DNA of 64,000 nucleotides. Origin: Prochlorococcus sp. AG-347-K16. Lineage in GTDB: Bacteria > Cyanobacteriota > Cyanobacteriia > PCC-6307 > Cyanobiaceae. The notes beneath the pieces are model-generated. The model worked only from the letters and a program-made list of their open reading frames with translations, had not been told where the DNA came from and ran no database searches. Within the stretch, counting starts at the first letter, position 1. Every line of letters starts with the position of its first letter. The stretch spans positions 185,494 to 249,493 of the forward strand of contig QCCD01000001.1 in the NCBI GenBank assembly GCA_003281405.1. Reading direction: 5' to 3'. Below, piece by piece: positions 54,030-63,290 of this stretch. The position numbers and the translations under genes were made by a program.

Positions 54030-54182
54030 TTACTTATCATCTTCATTTATAAGCGATTTATATAGTTTATATGAACTTATGCCTACTGCTATGAATGTAA
54101 AAGAAGAAAAAAAAGCTAAAACCACTATAGTAAGATTTGAAACTTCCACTTCACCTAATTGGAAAGATATAAAAATGTTCAT
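54030..54182 (-). CDS. Small single-span membrane protein (50 aa)
   Basis: On the minus strand an ORF runs from the ATG at 54180-54182 to the TAA at 54030-54032, immediately next to the tRNA-Pro 3' end. It has a short N-terminus, one hydrophobic helix (about residues 16-36) and a polar SSYKLYKSLINEDDK end, a layout common among thylakoid small subunits. A GTG at codon 12 would give a shorter form. It follows uppP on the same strand only after a reversal of order (uppP starts at 55039 and ends 57 bases upstream of this ATG), so the two could be co-transcribed. Family not recognised. Confidence 0.55.
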   Translation of the reverse strand: MNIFISFQLGEVEVSNLTIVVLAFFSSFTFIAVGISSYKLYKSLINEDDK

Positions 54183-54238
54183 TAGAAAGAAATTTTTTTA
54201 AACCTTAACACAATTGCAAAAAAATTTTATTCATCAAA

Positions 54239-55039
54239 TTATAAATTCAAAAGAATTACAACACCAAAAATTACTCGATAGATGATAAATATTTTTAACC
54301 CATTTGAAGAAAAATACTTTAATAAGAAATCTATTGCTAATAAAGAGGACAAAAATGCAGTAATAAAACCAACAAAAAGAGGGGGGAAACCTAAAGAAAA
54401 AAAATCATTAAAAGAAGAAATAAACTCAACAATCGCAGCAAGAGAAATAGCTGGCATCCCTAAAAGAAAAGAAAATTTCGCAGCATCTCCTCTTTCCCAT
54501 CCTGATATTAAAGCGCTAGAAATAGTGACCCCGGATCTTGAAACACCGGGAAAAATTGCAAATGCTTGAAAGAAACCTATCAAAAAACTATTTGAATAAT
54601 TATGGTTTTTAATATTAATAGAACCTCTTTTTGAACTATCTGCCAAGTACATAAAAAAAGCCATTAGGAATGAGACCAACGCTATTGATAAATTTGAACG
54701 AAGAACGTTTTCAAAAAAAGAGGGGATAAATATTTTTATACCCCCACCAAACAAAACAATTGGTATAGTACCAATCAAAATAGACCTTAATAATCGTTCA
54801 TGTAAAAGATATTCAAGAAATTTTTTGGAAGATTGACCTCTGAAATTAAAAATATCATTCCTAAAATACAAAGCTATGGCCAGAACACTCCCAAATTGGA
54901 TAGTGGCGGACAAAGATGCTCCAGGATCATCAACACCTAAAAAAAGAGATATAACTTTTAAATGAGCTGTACTACTTACAGGGATAAATTCCGTCAAGCC
55001 TTGAATTAATCCATATAAGACAAATTTCAAATATTCCAA
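54239..55039 (-). CDS. uppP: Undecaprenyl-diphosphatase UppP (BacA)
   Basis: Membrane phosphatase that recycles undecaprenyl pyrophosphate for peptidoglycan and polysaccharide synthesis. The 266 residues carry about eight helices and the two conserved active-site loops: QGLTEFIPVSSTAHL near residues 14-28 and FPGVSRSGVTISSAL around 163-177. Length is normal. It is followed on the same strand by a 50-codon ORF and is divergent from the exported 89-aa protein gene. Confidence 0.95.
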   Translation of the reverse strand: MEYLKFVLYGLIQGLTEFIPVSSTAHLKVISLFLGVDDPGASLSATIQFGSVLAIALYFRNDIFNFRGQSSKKFLEYLLHERLLRSILIGTIPIVLFGGGIKIFIPSFFENVLRSNLSIALVSFLMAFFMYLADSSKRGSINIKNHNYSNSFLIGFFQAFAIFPGVSRSGVTISSALISGWERGDAAKFSFLLGMPAISLAAIVEFISSFNDFFSLGFPPLFVGFITAFLSSLLAIDFLLKYFSSNGLKIFIIYRVIFGVVILLNL

Positions 55040-55106
55040 AAATTATTAAATTATCTAATTAATTAATAGCAATTTACATTTAAAAATTAAAAGCTAGTAT
55101 TAAAAA

Positions 55107-55376
55107 ATGAAAAAAAAATCTATCTTATTATTTTTTCTTTTTTCCTTAATCTTCTCTGGTTCTGCAAAAGCTAACTATTGGTTAATAATTGGAACTTATA
55201 GACAAGGGCCTGGAGGAAGGCCAGAGGTAAGTGGAATTACAAGTCCTTCGTTACATTCTATTCCCATGAAAGATTTAGATACTTGTAATAAAGCAGGGGA
55301 AAAAATTACTAATGAAATATACAAACCTGTTTGGCAATTTGATAGTAGATGGACTTGTGTATTTAAAGGTGATTAG
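55107..55376 (+). CDS. Exported hypothetical protein (89 aa)
   Basis: An 89-residue protein with an N-terminal signal peptide (basic start, hydrophobic core to about residue 18, likely cleavage after AKA near 22), so periplasmic or lumenal. The mature part starts NYWLIIGTYRQGPGGRPEVS and contains two cysteines (C59 and C85) that could form a disulfide. I do not recognise the family. It is divergent from uppP; its stop lies 8 bases from the stop of a small minus-strand ORF. Confidence 0.7.
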   Translation: MKKKSILLFFLFSLIFSGSAKANYWLIIGTYRQGPGGRPEVSGITSPSLHSIPMKDLDTCNKAGEKITNEIYKPVWQFDSRWTCVFKGD

Positions 55377-55384
55377 TAATAAAG

Positions 55385-55519
55385 TTACCTTTTAACATCG
55401 TGAGCACAACCATCACCTTTATAGTTATCACTCTCGTAAAAATCATTTTTTGTCCCAAAATAAACTGTTAATAAAACGAAAGGTAAGCTTAATATAAATA
55501 AAATAGTTGTTAAATCCAT
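55385..55519 (-). CDS. Small membrane protein (44 aa)
   Basis: Minus-strand ORF from the ATG at 55517-55519 to the TAA at 55385-55387. One N-terminal hydrophobic helix (about residues 3-21) is followed by a polar, acidic tail with GDGCAHDVKR at the end, whose Cys and His could bind metal or cofactor. It is downstream of a 41-codon membrane ORF on the same strand (63-base gap). Family not recognised; evidence is the complete frame with a membrane-helix-plus-tail design in an otherwise empty gap. Confidence 0.55.
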   Translation of the reverse strand: MDLTTILFILSLPFVLLTVYFGTKNDFYESDNYKGDGCAHDVKR

Positions 55520-55582
55520 AGTGTTAACTTATTCAAGAAGGTTATGAAAAATTAAAATTACAATTTGTACATCAACTCATAT

Positions 55583-55708
55583 TTAATAATCTGTAGGTCC
55601 TTTAATACCAAGATAAAAAAAAGCTCCTAAACCAACTAAAAGTAAAACTCCAGCGATAGCAGCAGAAGGAACAAAACCTCCTATTGCGAAGGAAGAAAAA
55701 TAATACAT
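55583..55708 (-). CDS. Small single-span membrane protein (41 aa)
   Basis: Minus-strand ORF from the ATG at 55706-55708 to the TAA at 55583-55585. It encodes a 41-residue protein, mostly one alanine/glycine/leucine-rich helix (about 9-33), ending YLGIKGPTDY. Guanine and cytosine in first and second codon positions are high for this genome (Gly, Ala, Pro codons), which supports coding. The design resembles small photosystem or cytochrome b6f subunits, but it matches none I can name. It lies between DUF1830 and the 44-aa ORF. Confidence 0.6.
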   Translation of the reverse strand: MYYFSSFAIGGFVPSAAIAGVLLLVGLGAFFYLGIKGPTDY

Positions 55709-55798
55709 CTATAAAAACTAAAACTAGTTAGATAATATCAATAAAATCTAGGTATTTGTAAAAAATTTTGACTCGAAGACAATTAGCTAATATCTTTA

Positions 55799-56026
55799 CT
55801 ACGCCACTAAAGTTGAATCTTCATTATCAGCCGAAATTCTTATTCTCTCTTCCAACTTAGGGCCATATAATTCATTTCCCCAAATTTCAACTCTTGAATC
55901 ATTTGGAGCCATAAAAGTAAGAATGTCAGTTGGAAATAAAACTCTCTCTAAGAAAAAATTAGATGGACCAATACATCTCAACACAACCATCCTACAGCCT
56001 TCATTTTTGTAAGAAAACTCAACCAT
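55799..56026 (-). CDS. DUF1830-like protein
   Basis: A 75-residue protein resembling cyanobacterial DUF1830 in its MVVLRCIGPSNFFLERVLFP and LTFMAPNDSRVEIWG segments, predicted as a small beta-rich domain, with an acidic C-terminal tail. The start is ATG at 56024-56026. No function is known for the family. It is separated by 90 bases from the 41-aa ORF downstream and by 91 bases from glyK upstream, so its transcript organisation is unclear. Confidence 0.72.
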   Translation of the reverse strand: MVEFSYKNEGCRMVVLRCIGPSNFFLERVLFPTDILTFMAPNDSRVEIWGNELYGPKLEERIRISADNEDSTLVA

Positions 56027-56117
56027 CCTTAAGCAGAAAAATATTTACAATTAAACACCATCAAGAACTAAAAAAAATGTATAAAAAATTACTGAAAAAA
56101 AAGAAATTTATAAAATG

Positions 56118-57062
56118 CTACAAATTCAATCCAGCCTCAACTAACTTTCTTTCTTGATCAATTAATAAAAGCGCGTAGGATTTTATAACATCAAAACTTT
56201 TATGAGGAATTGAGACATTAAGCATTCTCAAGAAATTAGATAATTTTTCATCTTTAAGGGCATTACCTTTCTGTAATAACATTTCTTTTTCCTGATTTAT
56301 TTTCCATATATTCATATATTCAATCTTCAAGGGCTTTAAATGCCAAATATTGTCTATTAAAGTCCAAATATCTAAATATTCGTTTAAGTTATTTTGAATT
56401 TTTAATACATAAGATGATTCATGAGGACTCAAATTTGTTGTATTTATGGGTTGATCAGTTATGTCATTAGAAAAGGGTTTTACTCCCAAAAACCATCCCT
56501 CAAGAATTAATAAATCAGGATTTTCTAATCTCCAATGAGATCTATCTCCTAATCCATCTCTTAAAGATTTATCGAAAACTGGTACATTTAATTCTCCATT
56601 CATCTTCCAATTTAATAATTTTTCATGCATTAATTTTACTGAGTGACTACCAGGATACCCTCTTGAAACATTCCAAGGGTTATTCTTAATTGCTAATTTC
56701 ATTTCTTTTGACGGGAGATAAAAGTCGTCAATTGAAATAACCGCAATTTTGAAGTTTAATTTTAACGATATAGCTTCGAGCCATTTACCTAGTGTTGTTT
56801 TACCTGTGCCAGGCAGAGCTGAGATTCCAATAATTTTTCTATCAGAAAAATTATTTTGAAATTTATAAGCCTGAGATAAAAGAGGTAAAGCCAAACCCCA
56901 AATCCAATCATCATTTACTTTATTTTTCCAATATTGATCAATTGAAAGAATGTTTCTTTTATTATTCCAAAAATTAAACCAATCATCCAAGGATTCCCAA
57001 CCAATATCAATAATTAATTTTTCAAATTTATCAAGAGGAAAATTAATATCTAAATCTTTCAT
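56118..57062 (-). CDS. glyK: D-glycerate 3-kinase
   Basis: P-loop kinase phosphorylating D-glycerate to 3-phosphoglycerate. The 314 residues match the plant/cyanobacterial GLYK type: Walker A ISALPGTGKTTLG (about 83-95), VISIDDFYLPSKEM, the GYPGSHSVKL segment, and LILEGWFLGVKP, with the C-terminal NIWHLKPLKIEYMNIWK. GLYK is the last step of the photorespiratory glycolate cycle; here it adjoins glucosylglycerate genes (4 bases from the phosphatase), so it may also salvage glycerate released from that solute. The operon link is seen, the dual role is inferred. Confidence 0.9.
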   Translation of the reverse strand: MKDLDINFPLDKFEKLIIDIGWESLDDWFNFWNNKRNILSIDQYWKNKVNDDWIWGLALPLLSQAYKFQNNFSDRKIIGISALPGTGKTTLGKWLEAISLKLNFKIAVISIDDFYLPSKEMKLAIKNNPWNVSRGYPGSHSVKLMHEKLLNWKMNGELNVPVFDKSLRDGLGDRSHWRLENPDLLILEGWFLGVKPFSNDITDQPINTTNLSPHESSYVLKIQNNLNEYLDIWTLIDNIWHLKPLKIEYMNIWKINQEKEMLLQKGNALKDEKLSNFLRMLNVSIPHKSFDVIKSYALLLIDQERKLVEAGLNL

Positions 57063-57066
57063 ATTT

Positions 57067-57864
57067 CTAACTTAGTCCTCGCTTATTTATTAATTTATTG
57101 ATTTCATTTTTCCAACCATATCCATTTGGTTCTGAAGCCAAAGTAAATTCCAAATCTTTTAATTGATCAAGTAAATTTAAGTTAGGTCCATCTATTCCAG
57201 GAATAACTATTTTAATATCTGAGTTTAAAAGTAGAGGCAAATCATTTGGAGAATCGCCTAAACCTATAATTTCAATATTATGAACATTTGAATATTCTTT
57301 AAGAGCATTTATTGCTTTCCCTTTATTCGATTTTGTAGATAATAAGTGACTCATTCTATTGCCCTTAAAAGTATCAACATTGAATTTTTTACAACAGATA
57401 TTAAGTTTCTCTTCTAAATAACTTGGCGGATTTAAAAAAGGCATGCTCCAGTGTCTATCACGCATTAAGTTCAATGAATCGCCTTGTAAACCTGTCAGCT
57501 GAGTGGCTTCTTCATCAGTGAGATTATTAAGAGGAGTAAGTTTATAATCAATTTCTTTGGAAATAAAATTTAAGATTTCTTCAAGAGATTCGTATTTTAT
57601 TCCAAGAATAATTTCTCCATTTACTCTTTTAAGAGATTCACCATATATTGCCGCACCATTCTCAACAATATAAGGATCCGTCAAGTTAAGTTCCTTTCTA
57701 ATAACTTTTACTTCAGAAGCGGTTTTACTTGTACAAAGAATTACGGGTATAGATAATTTTTGTAGTTTTTTTATAGTTTCTTTAGCAGGTGATAAATCAT
57801 ATGAGTGATCCATTAAAGTACCATCTACATCACTAACTACCCAAATAGAAGATTTTTCTATCAT
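57067..57864 (-). CDS. gpgP: Glucosyl-3-phosphoglycerate phosphatase (HAD-IIB, MPGP-like)
   Basis: Dephosphorylates glucosyl-3-phosphoglycerate to glucosylglycerate. The 265 residues form a HAD-IIB (Cof-like) phosphatase: nucleophile D12 and D14 in VVSDVDGTLMDHS, LCTSKTASEV (motif II), the LSTKSNKGKAINAL lysine motif and GLGDSPNDLPLL (motif IV). The sequence type is that of mannosyl-3-phosphoglycerate phosphatases, some of which also accept the glucosyl compound. The preference for glucosyl substrate is inferred from gpgS being next door. Two bases separate it from the phosphorylase gene upstream. Confidence 0.85.
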   Translation of the reverse strand: MIEKSSIWVVSDVDGTLMDHSYDLSPAKETIKKLQKLSIPVILCTSKTASEVKVIRKELNLTDPYIVENGAAIYGESLKRVNGEIILGIKYESLEEILNFISKEIDYKLTPLNNLTDEEATQLTGLQGDSLNLMRDRHWSMPFLNPPSYLEEKLNICCKKFNVDTFKGNRMSHLLSTKSNKGKAINALKEYSNVHNIEIIGLGDSPNDLPLLLNSDIKIVIPGIDGPNLNLLDQLKDLEFTLASEPNGYGWKNEINKLINKRGLS

Positions 57865-57866
57865 TT

Positions 57867-59627
57867 TTATAAAGCACTAAGCCAAATTACTTGAAAAGGA
57901 TCAAGACTAATATTTTTGCAATTGTATTTAGTGGATGTTAAAAAATCATGGGTATTGAAATTATTATCAATTATTTTTGGTAGATCATTATCATTCAATT
58001 GATAATTAATTTTATTTTCAGTCATATTATGGATTGCGAAAACAGACTCAGGACCTTTACCTCTTTTGATTACAACAATATCACTTCTACCTTTAGACAA
58101 ACATTTCATTTGTGAACAAGGATGAAATTGCTTTAATTCTGATCGGACATCCATAGCATTACGAAGATATTTTAAGTTTTTATTAGCATTAGATTCAGGA
58201 TTATTTAAAACAGCTGAAAGATTTTCTGATTTAAACTTTTCTCTGTTTAGATCTCTTCTTTGACCTGTGCTAGAAAAGCTTTTGATATCATTTTCAGAAG
58301 CTAGTAATGCTGGCAAATAAAATGCAGGGACCCCTTTTAGAGCCATTACTAATAATTGACTCAAAATAAATCTCTCATATTGAAATCTTTTAGCATCTCT
58401 ACTAGAGTCTTCCATTGCACTCCACCAACTAATATTCAATTCATAAGGTTTATCATCACCATTTGATAAACGTCTATGACTTACTAATCCTCCTCTTTTC
58501 TCACAATTAATTAATAAATCCTTAATTCTCTGCTCATTCATTAAACCCTCAAGAGCTCTCAGCCCAACACCATCGTGCGATGCAGTGAAATTAAATAAAG
58601 TAGTATTTTCAGGTAATATGGGCCAATCAAAAATCCATGAGTTTAAAATATCAGCTCTTGAAGTAATAATTGCCTCTAGGACAAGAGGAGGCAATGGAAA
58701 ATTATATGCCATGTGGGCTTCATCATCAGGAATGAGATAAGATAGATTCTCCTTTTGAGGAACATTGGTTTCTGTTATTAAAACGCCATCATCAAGAAGA
58801 TTATTCAGGAGAACTCTTAAGAGTTTCACAATTGAATGTGCTTTAGGTAAATGTAAGCATGTAGTCCCTGATTCCTTCCAAATAAAACCTACAGCATCAA
58901 GCCTTAACCATTTAATTCCATTAGATAAATAAGTAGTAATTAAATTTAAGAACTCAAGAGTCATTTTAGGATTATGCCAATTCAAATCAATTTGATCTGG
59001 CCCAAAAGTTGTCCAAACTTGTTTAGGACCATCATCAGTATTTATTTGAGAAAACAAAGATGAACTTCTAGGCCTAACTACATTTGACCAGTCAAGATTT
59101 TGTTTCGGTGAAAAAACATTTGATATTCCGGGTTCTTGAGATTTAATGAATTGTTGAACCCATTGGTGAGATGAAGAGACATGGTTTAATACTAAATCAG
59201 CCATCAAATCATGATTTTTAGAAATACTTTTGAGATCATCCCAACCACCAAATTTTTCTTCTAGGGAATCATAACTTGAAACTGCGAAACCTCCATCGCT
59301 TGTGGATTTCAGAAAAGGAAGAATATGTACAACTTTAGAAAGACTGCCAAAATGTTTACTTAACAAGTTCTTGAGAGTTATTAACGTTGCCTCGCCATTT
59401 TTATAAATACTATCTGCATAAGTTATCAAAACTGAATGAGATTCATTCCATCTTTCCTTATCTCTTATTTCTTCATAAGAAGATTTCTCTGAGAAATCAT
59501 CTAAAATCTGTAATAATTGGTTTGAAATAAAATTAATTTCTTCTGTAGTATGATTTGAATAAATTGTTTTTAACAATTTATCAATTTTTAATCTATCTAA
59601 TTTTTTCTCTGAATCAATTTGCTTCAC
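57867..59627 (-). CDS. GH13 sucrose-phosphorylase-like enzyme, probably glucosylglycerate phosphorylase
   Basis: A 586-residue (beta/alpha)8 glycoside hydrolase family 13 protein of the sucrose phosphorylase subgroup (GH13_18). Catalytic residues fit: nucleophile D244 in WLRLDAVGF, acid/base E286 in LITETNVPQ and D352 in NFTASHDGVGL. Relatives phosphorolyse sucrose, sucrose 6'-phosphate, glucosylglycerol or glucosylglycerate to glucose 1-phosphate. Neighbouring gpgS, gpgP and glyK make glucosylglycerate the likely substrate: it would yield glucose 1-phosphate and D-glycerate, the substrate of the downstream kinase. Divergent from gpgS with 50 bases between. Confidence 0.82.
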   Translation of the reverse strand: MKQIDSEKKLDRLKIDKLLKTIYSNHTTEEINFISNQLLQILDDFSEKSSYEEIRDKERWNESHSVLITYADSIYKNGEATLITLKNLLSKHFGSLSKVVHILPFLKSTSDGGFAVSSYDSLEEKFGGWDDLKSISKNHDLMADLVLNHVSSSHQWVQQFIKSQEPGISNVFSPKQNLDWSNVVRPRSSSLFSQINTDDGPKQVWTTFGPDQIDLNWHNPKMTLEFLNLITTYLSNGIKWLRLDAVGFIWKESGTTCLHLPKAHSIVKLLRVLLNNLLDDGVLITETNVPQKENLSYLIPDDEAHMAYNFPLPPLVLEAIITSRADILNSWIFDWPILPENTTLFNFTASHDGVGLRALEGLMNEQRIKDLLINCEKRGGLVSHRRLSNGDDKPYELNISWWSAMEDSSRDAKRFQYERFILSQLLVMALKGVPAFYLPALLASENDIKSFSSTGQRRDLNREKFKSENLSAVLNNPESNANKNLKYLRNAMDVRSELKQFHPCSQMKCLSKGRSDIVVIKRGKGPESVFAIHNMTENKINYQLNDNDLPKIIDNNFNTHDFLTSTKYNCKNISLDPFQVIWLSAL

Positions 59628-59677
59628 TTTGAAAAAATCATCGAAGTATTAATACCATTCTGCACATCAATTAGAAA

Positions 59678-60904
59678 ATGGACTTTCAACAAGGTTTAAT
59701 CACAACAATACATGAATACGGAGTTACGGGAAATTTACTTAAAGAATTAAACAAAAGTCTTAAAAGAAGATCAACTAGCATCTTAATACCTTGCTTATAT
59801 GAAGAGTTTGAGCGTCCAGCATTAAAAGATATAAGAGAAGTTTTAAAAAACCTTACAGGCTTAAATGAACTAGTAATTGCTCTCTCTGCAAAAACTGCTG
59901 AGCAAGTTAAGTCAGCAAAATCATTTTTTGACTCAATGCCATTCCCAGTTCACGTTCAATGGACTAATTCTCCCTCTGTAATTGAGCTATTAAAAAGCCA
60001 AGAAAAAAATGGATTAGAACTTTTAGGAACTCCAGGTAAAGGATGGGCTGTATGGCAAGGCATAGGAGTTGCGACTAGAAAATCAGAAGTTGTTGCTCTT
60101 TTTGATGCTGATATAAGAACTTTTAGTCCTTTATATCCTTCAAGAATGATACTTCCACTTCTGGATGAATCATATGGAATATCATATGTAAAAGCTTTTT
60201 ACAGTAGATTATCTCTAGAAACAAATCAATTGCAAGGTAGAGCAACAAGATTATTCGTGGGTCCTTTATTAGCAAGCCTTGAGCAGTTAGTTGGTAAGGG
60301 TCCGTTTTTACAATATCTTCAATCATTTAGATATCCATTAGCAGGTGAATTTGCTTTTACTAAAGACCTTGCTATGAATTTAAGAATACCTTGTGACTGG
60401 GGCTTAGAGATAGGTTTATTATCAGAGGTTTATAGAAACGTAAGGACCTCCAAAATAGCCCAGGTTGATCTAGGTTTATTTGATCATAAACATAAGAATA
60501 TTGGAGATTCTTCTAAAGAAGGATTGCAAAAAATGTGTACAGAAATACTTTCAAGTGTTTTAAGAGGTCTCATGGAACATCAAGCCGAGACCTTAACTAG
60601 CACTCAACTAGCAACTTTAGAAGTTCTTTACAAAAGAGTTGGAGAAGATCGGGTAAAACAATTTGGATTAGATTCAGCAGTTAATCAACTTCCATACGAT
60701 AGGCACGAAGAAGAATTATCAGTACAAAAGTTTGCGAAACTATTAAGACCTGCTACAGAAGATTATCTAGCTTGTCCTACGACACTTCAATTACCAAGTT
60801 GGTCAAGAGTTCTATCTTGTGAGAATAAACTGCAAGAAGATTTAGCTATTGCGGGGTCAAAAGACATAAAGATAAGTGAAAAAGAATTAATTAAAAACTA
60901 CTAA
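59678..60904 (+). CDS. gpgS: Glucosyl-3-phosphoglycerate synthase
   Basis: GT-A fold retaining glycosyltransferase (GT81) that joins NDP-glucose to 3-phosphoglycerate. The 408 residues show [16 protein letters not shown] near the start, [13 protein letters not shown], the metal-binding [13 protein letters not shown] (DxD-like) and the later [21 protein letters not shown] (read as [10 protein letters not shown] and [16 protein letters not shown]). Together with the divergent phosphatase it makes glucosylglycerate, a nitrogen-free compatible solute of marine cyanobacteria. The 3' end overlaps ureC by 4 bases, convergently. Confidence 0.9.
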   Translation: MDFQQGLITTIHEYGVTGNLLKELNKSLKRRSTSILIPCLYEEFERPALKDIREVLKNLTGLNELVIALSAKTAEQVKSAKSFFDSMPFPVHVQWTNSPSVIELLKSQEKNGLELLGTPGKGWAVWQGIGVATRKSEVVALFDADIRTFSPLYPSRMILPLLDESYGISYVKAFYSRLSLETNQLQGRATRLFVGPLLASLEQLVGKGPFLQYLQSFRYPLAGEFAFTKDLAMNLRIPCDWGLEIGLLSEVYRNVRTSKIAQVDLGLFDHKHKNIGDSSKEGLQKMCTEILSSVLRGLMEHQAETLTSTQLATLEVLYKRVGEDRVKQFGLDSAVNQLPYDRHEEELSVQKFAKLLRPATEDYLACPTTLQLPSWSRVLSCENKLQEDLAIAGSKDIKISEKELIKNY

Positions 60905-62610
60905 AGCAAAAAATACCTTTGAGCCATTGGGACTTCATCAAGTGGTTCACAAGTAAGAAGTTCTCCATCAGAAAAAACTTCATAAGTTTGAGGATCAACT
61001 GAAATATTTGGTAGTTTACTATTAAGTTTTAAGTTTGATTTATTGATATTTCTGGTATTTTCTACGGCAATACATTTCTTTTGTAAGCCTAATTTATTTG
61101 GAATATTTTGTTCAATTGAATTTTTACTTAAAAAGGTAAAAGAACTCTTAATTAGAGATTGGCCGAAACTTGCAAACATAGGTCGACCATGTACAGGACC
61201 TGGAGTAGGAATTGAAGCATTTGCATCACCCATTTGAGACCAAACTATAGATCCTCCTTTAACAACTAATTGAGGCTTTACCGCAAAAAAGGAAGGTTTC
61301 CACAATGCCAAATCTGCAATTTTGCCCTTTTCTATAGACCCAACATGTTTATCAATACCATGAGCTATTGCAGGATTAATTGTGACTTTAGAAATATATC
61401 TCTTTACTCTATAGTTATCGTTTCTATCAGAATCTTGTGACAGCGGTCCCCTTTGGACTTTCATTTTATGTGCGGTTTGAAAAGTTCTTGTAATTACTTC
61501 ACCAACTCTTCCCATAGCTTGAGAATCACTAGCAATAATTGAAAAGGCGCCTACATCATGCAAGATATCCTCAGCTGCAATAGTCTCTCTTCTGATCCTT
61601 GATTCAGCAAATGCAATATCTTCTGGGATTTTAGAATCTAAATGATGACAAACCATTAACATGTCAAGATGTTCTTCTAATGTGTTCCTTGTATAAGGTC
61701 TTGTTGGATTTGTACTACTAGGAAGAACATTTTTTTCTCCACAGATTTTTATAATGTCTGGAGCATGACCTCCACCTGCTCCTTCGGTATGAAAAGTATG
61801 AATAGTTCTTCCCGCAATAGCGTTGATAGTATCTTCAACAAAGCCTGCCTCATTCAAAGTATCAGTATGAATACATACTTGTACGTCAAACTTATCTGCA
61901 ACATTTAAACAAGAATTTATTGTAGAAGGAGTGGTTCCCCAATCCTCATGAAGCTTCAATCCACATGCACCAGCCTCAACCTGATCAATAAGATTTCTTT
62001 GATTTGTTGAGTTTCCTTTTCCAAAAAAACCTAAATTCATGGGAAATGCTTCTGCAGATTGAAGCATTCTTGAAATATGAAAAGAACCTGGAGTACAAGT
62101 AGTAGCATTTGTGCCAGTTGCAGGTCCAGTTCCTCCTCCCAACATGGTTGTAATTCCAGAAGCTAGTGCTGTCTCAATTTGTTGGGGACAGATAAAGTGA
62201 ATATGGGTATCTATTGAACCTGCAGTAAGAATATGCCCCTCTCCAGCTATTACTTCTGTTGATGCACCAATAACAATATCAACATTATCCTGGATATCAG
62301 GATTGCCAGCCTTACCAATTTCAAAAATCATTCCATCTTTTATACCCACATCAGCCTTAATTATTCCCCACCAATCTACGATCAAAGCATTAGTTATTAC
62401 GGTATCTACAGCTCCATCAGCTCTTCTTACTTGAGACTGTCCCATCCCATCTCGAATAACTTTACCTCCACCAAATTTAACTTCATCTCCGTATGTAGTT
62501 AAATCCTTTTCTACTTCTATAAAAAGTTCGGTATCAGCGAGCCTTACTCTATCTCCGGTAGTGGGTCCGTAAGTTTGAGCATAAGTTTTTCTATCAATTT
62601 TATAAGACAT
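60901..62610 (-). CDS. ureC: Urease alpha subunit
   Basis: Catalytic subunit of nickel urease that hydrolyses urea to ammonia and carbamate. In 569 residues all active-site residues are intact, each offset by +2 from Klebsiella numbering: nickel ligands H136, H138, carbamylated K219, H248, H274 and D362; catalytic C321 and H322 in MVCHHLD; H221 beside the lysine. It follows ureB by 4 bases. Urease lets this organism use urea as nitrogen source. Accessory genes other than ureD are out of the window. Confidence 0.97.
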   Translation of the reverse strand: MSYKIDRKTYAQTYGPTTGDRVRLADTELFIEVEKDLTTYGDEVKFGGGKVIRDGMGQSQVRRADGAVDTVITNALIVDWWGIIKADVGIKDGMIFEIGKAGNPDIQDNVDIVIGASTEVIAGEGHILTAGSIDTHIHFICPQQIETALASGITTMLGGGTGPATGTNATTCTPGSFHISRMLQSAEAFPMNLGFFGKGNSTNQRNLIDQVEAGACGLKLHEDWGTTPSTINSCLNVADKFDVQVCIHTDTLNEAGFVEDTINAIAGRTIHTFHTEGAGGGHAPDIIKICGEKNVLPSSTNPTRPYTRNTLEEHLDMLMVCHHLDSKIPEDIAFAESRIRRETIAAEDILHDVGAFSIIASDSQAMGRVGEVITRTFQTAHKMKVQRGPLSQDSDRNDNYRVKRYISKVTINPAIAHGIDKHVGSIEKGKIADLALWKPSFFAVKPQLVVKGGSIVWSQMGDANASIPTPGPVHGRPMFASFGQSLIKSSFTFLSKNSIEQNIPNKLGLQKKCIAVENTRNINKSNLKLNSKLPNISVDPQTYEVFSDGELLTCEPLDEVPMAQRYFLL

Positions 62611-62614
62611 AATT

Positions 62615-62935
62615 TTACCTATCTAAAGAACCATTAACTATTGAGTTAAAACCATATGCCTTTCTTAAACCTGAAAATGGAACTAATTTGACATCTGTTG
62701 TATCACCCGGTTCAAATCTAATTGCTGTTCCTGCAGGAATGTCGAGACGCATACCATGTGTTATTTCTCTATCAAAAATTAAAGCCTTGTTTGCTTCATA
62801 AAAATGGTAATGAGATCCAACTTGCACAGGTCTATCTCCAGAATTAGAAACCGTTACTGTTTTAACTTGCTTTCTAAGATTTAGTTCGATTTCACCTTGT
62901 TCAGGAATTATTTCGCCAGGAATTAAATTACTCAT
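62615..62935 (-). CDS. ureB: Urease beta subunit
   Basis: Structural beta subunit of the (UreABC)3 urease assembly, 106 residues as usual. It begins [18 protein letters not shown] and has [21 protein letters not shown], the family signature (read as [18 protein letters not shown]), and the [14 protein letters not shown] end region. It is separate from ureA (2 bases apart), not fused as in some bacteria. The whole ureDABC run is on the minus strand. Confidence 0.96.
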   Translation of the reverse strand: MSNLIPGEIIPEQGEIELNLRKQVKTVTVSNSGDRPVQVGSHYHFYEANKALIFDREITHGMRLDIPAGTAIRFEPGDTTDVKLVPFSGLRKAYGFNSIVNGSLDR

Positions 62936-62937
62936 AA

Positions 62938-63240
62938 CTAATTAATCGGATTGTGAATAGTAACTAATTTAGTCCCATCGGGGAAAACCGCTTCTATTTG
63001 AACTTCATCAACCATTTCAGAAATGCCCTCCATAACTTGTGATTTTGAAAGCCAGGTAGTTCCCTCTGACATTAATTGACTTACACTTTTACCATCTCGT
63101 GCGCCTTCAAGAACTTGAAAACTTAAAAAAGCAATTGTTTCAGGATAATTAAGCTTAAGACCTCGACTAAGCCTTCTTTCAGCTAAGAGAGCAGCAGAAA
63201 AAATCAATAATTTATCCTTTTCTTGAGGTGAAAGATGCAT
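62938..63240 (-). CDS. ureA: Urease gamma subunit
   Basis: Structural gamma subunit, 100 residues, normal. It begins [23 protein letters not shown] and contains [25 protein letters not shown] and a C-terminal [17 protein letters not shown], all typical (quoted in parts: [35 protein letters not shown]). It follows ureD by 50 bases and precedes ureB by 2 bases. Confidence 0.96.
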   Translation of the reverse strand: MHLSPQEKDKLLIFSAALLAERRLSRGLKLNYPETIAFLSFQVLEGARDGKSVSQLMSEGTTWLSKSQVMEGISEMVDEVQIEAVFPDGTKLVTIHNPIN

Positions 63241-63290
63241 AATAAAAAATTAATCTATAAATTCTTAAAAAAGGTTCTTTCTGAACATAA

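Noticed and set aside
54282..54569. 95-codon plus-strand frame
   Set aside because: Antisense shadow of uppP, which has both active-site loops.
55963..56157. 64-codon lysine-rich plus-strand frame
   Set aside because: Begins antisense to DUF1830 and ends antisense to glyK; the poly-lysine stretch reflects A-rich sequence in the gap.
59640..59677. GTATTAATAC upstream of gpgS as an NtcA site
   Set aside because: Spacing between GTA and TAC is 4 bases, not 8, so it does not fit the NtcA consensus.
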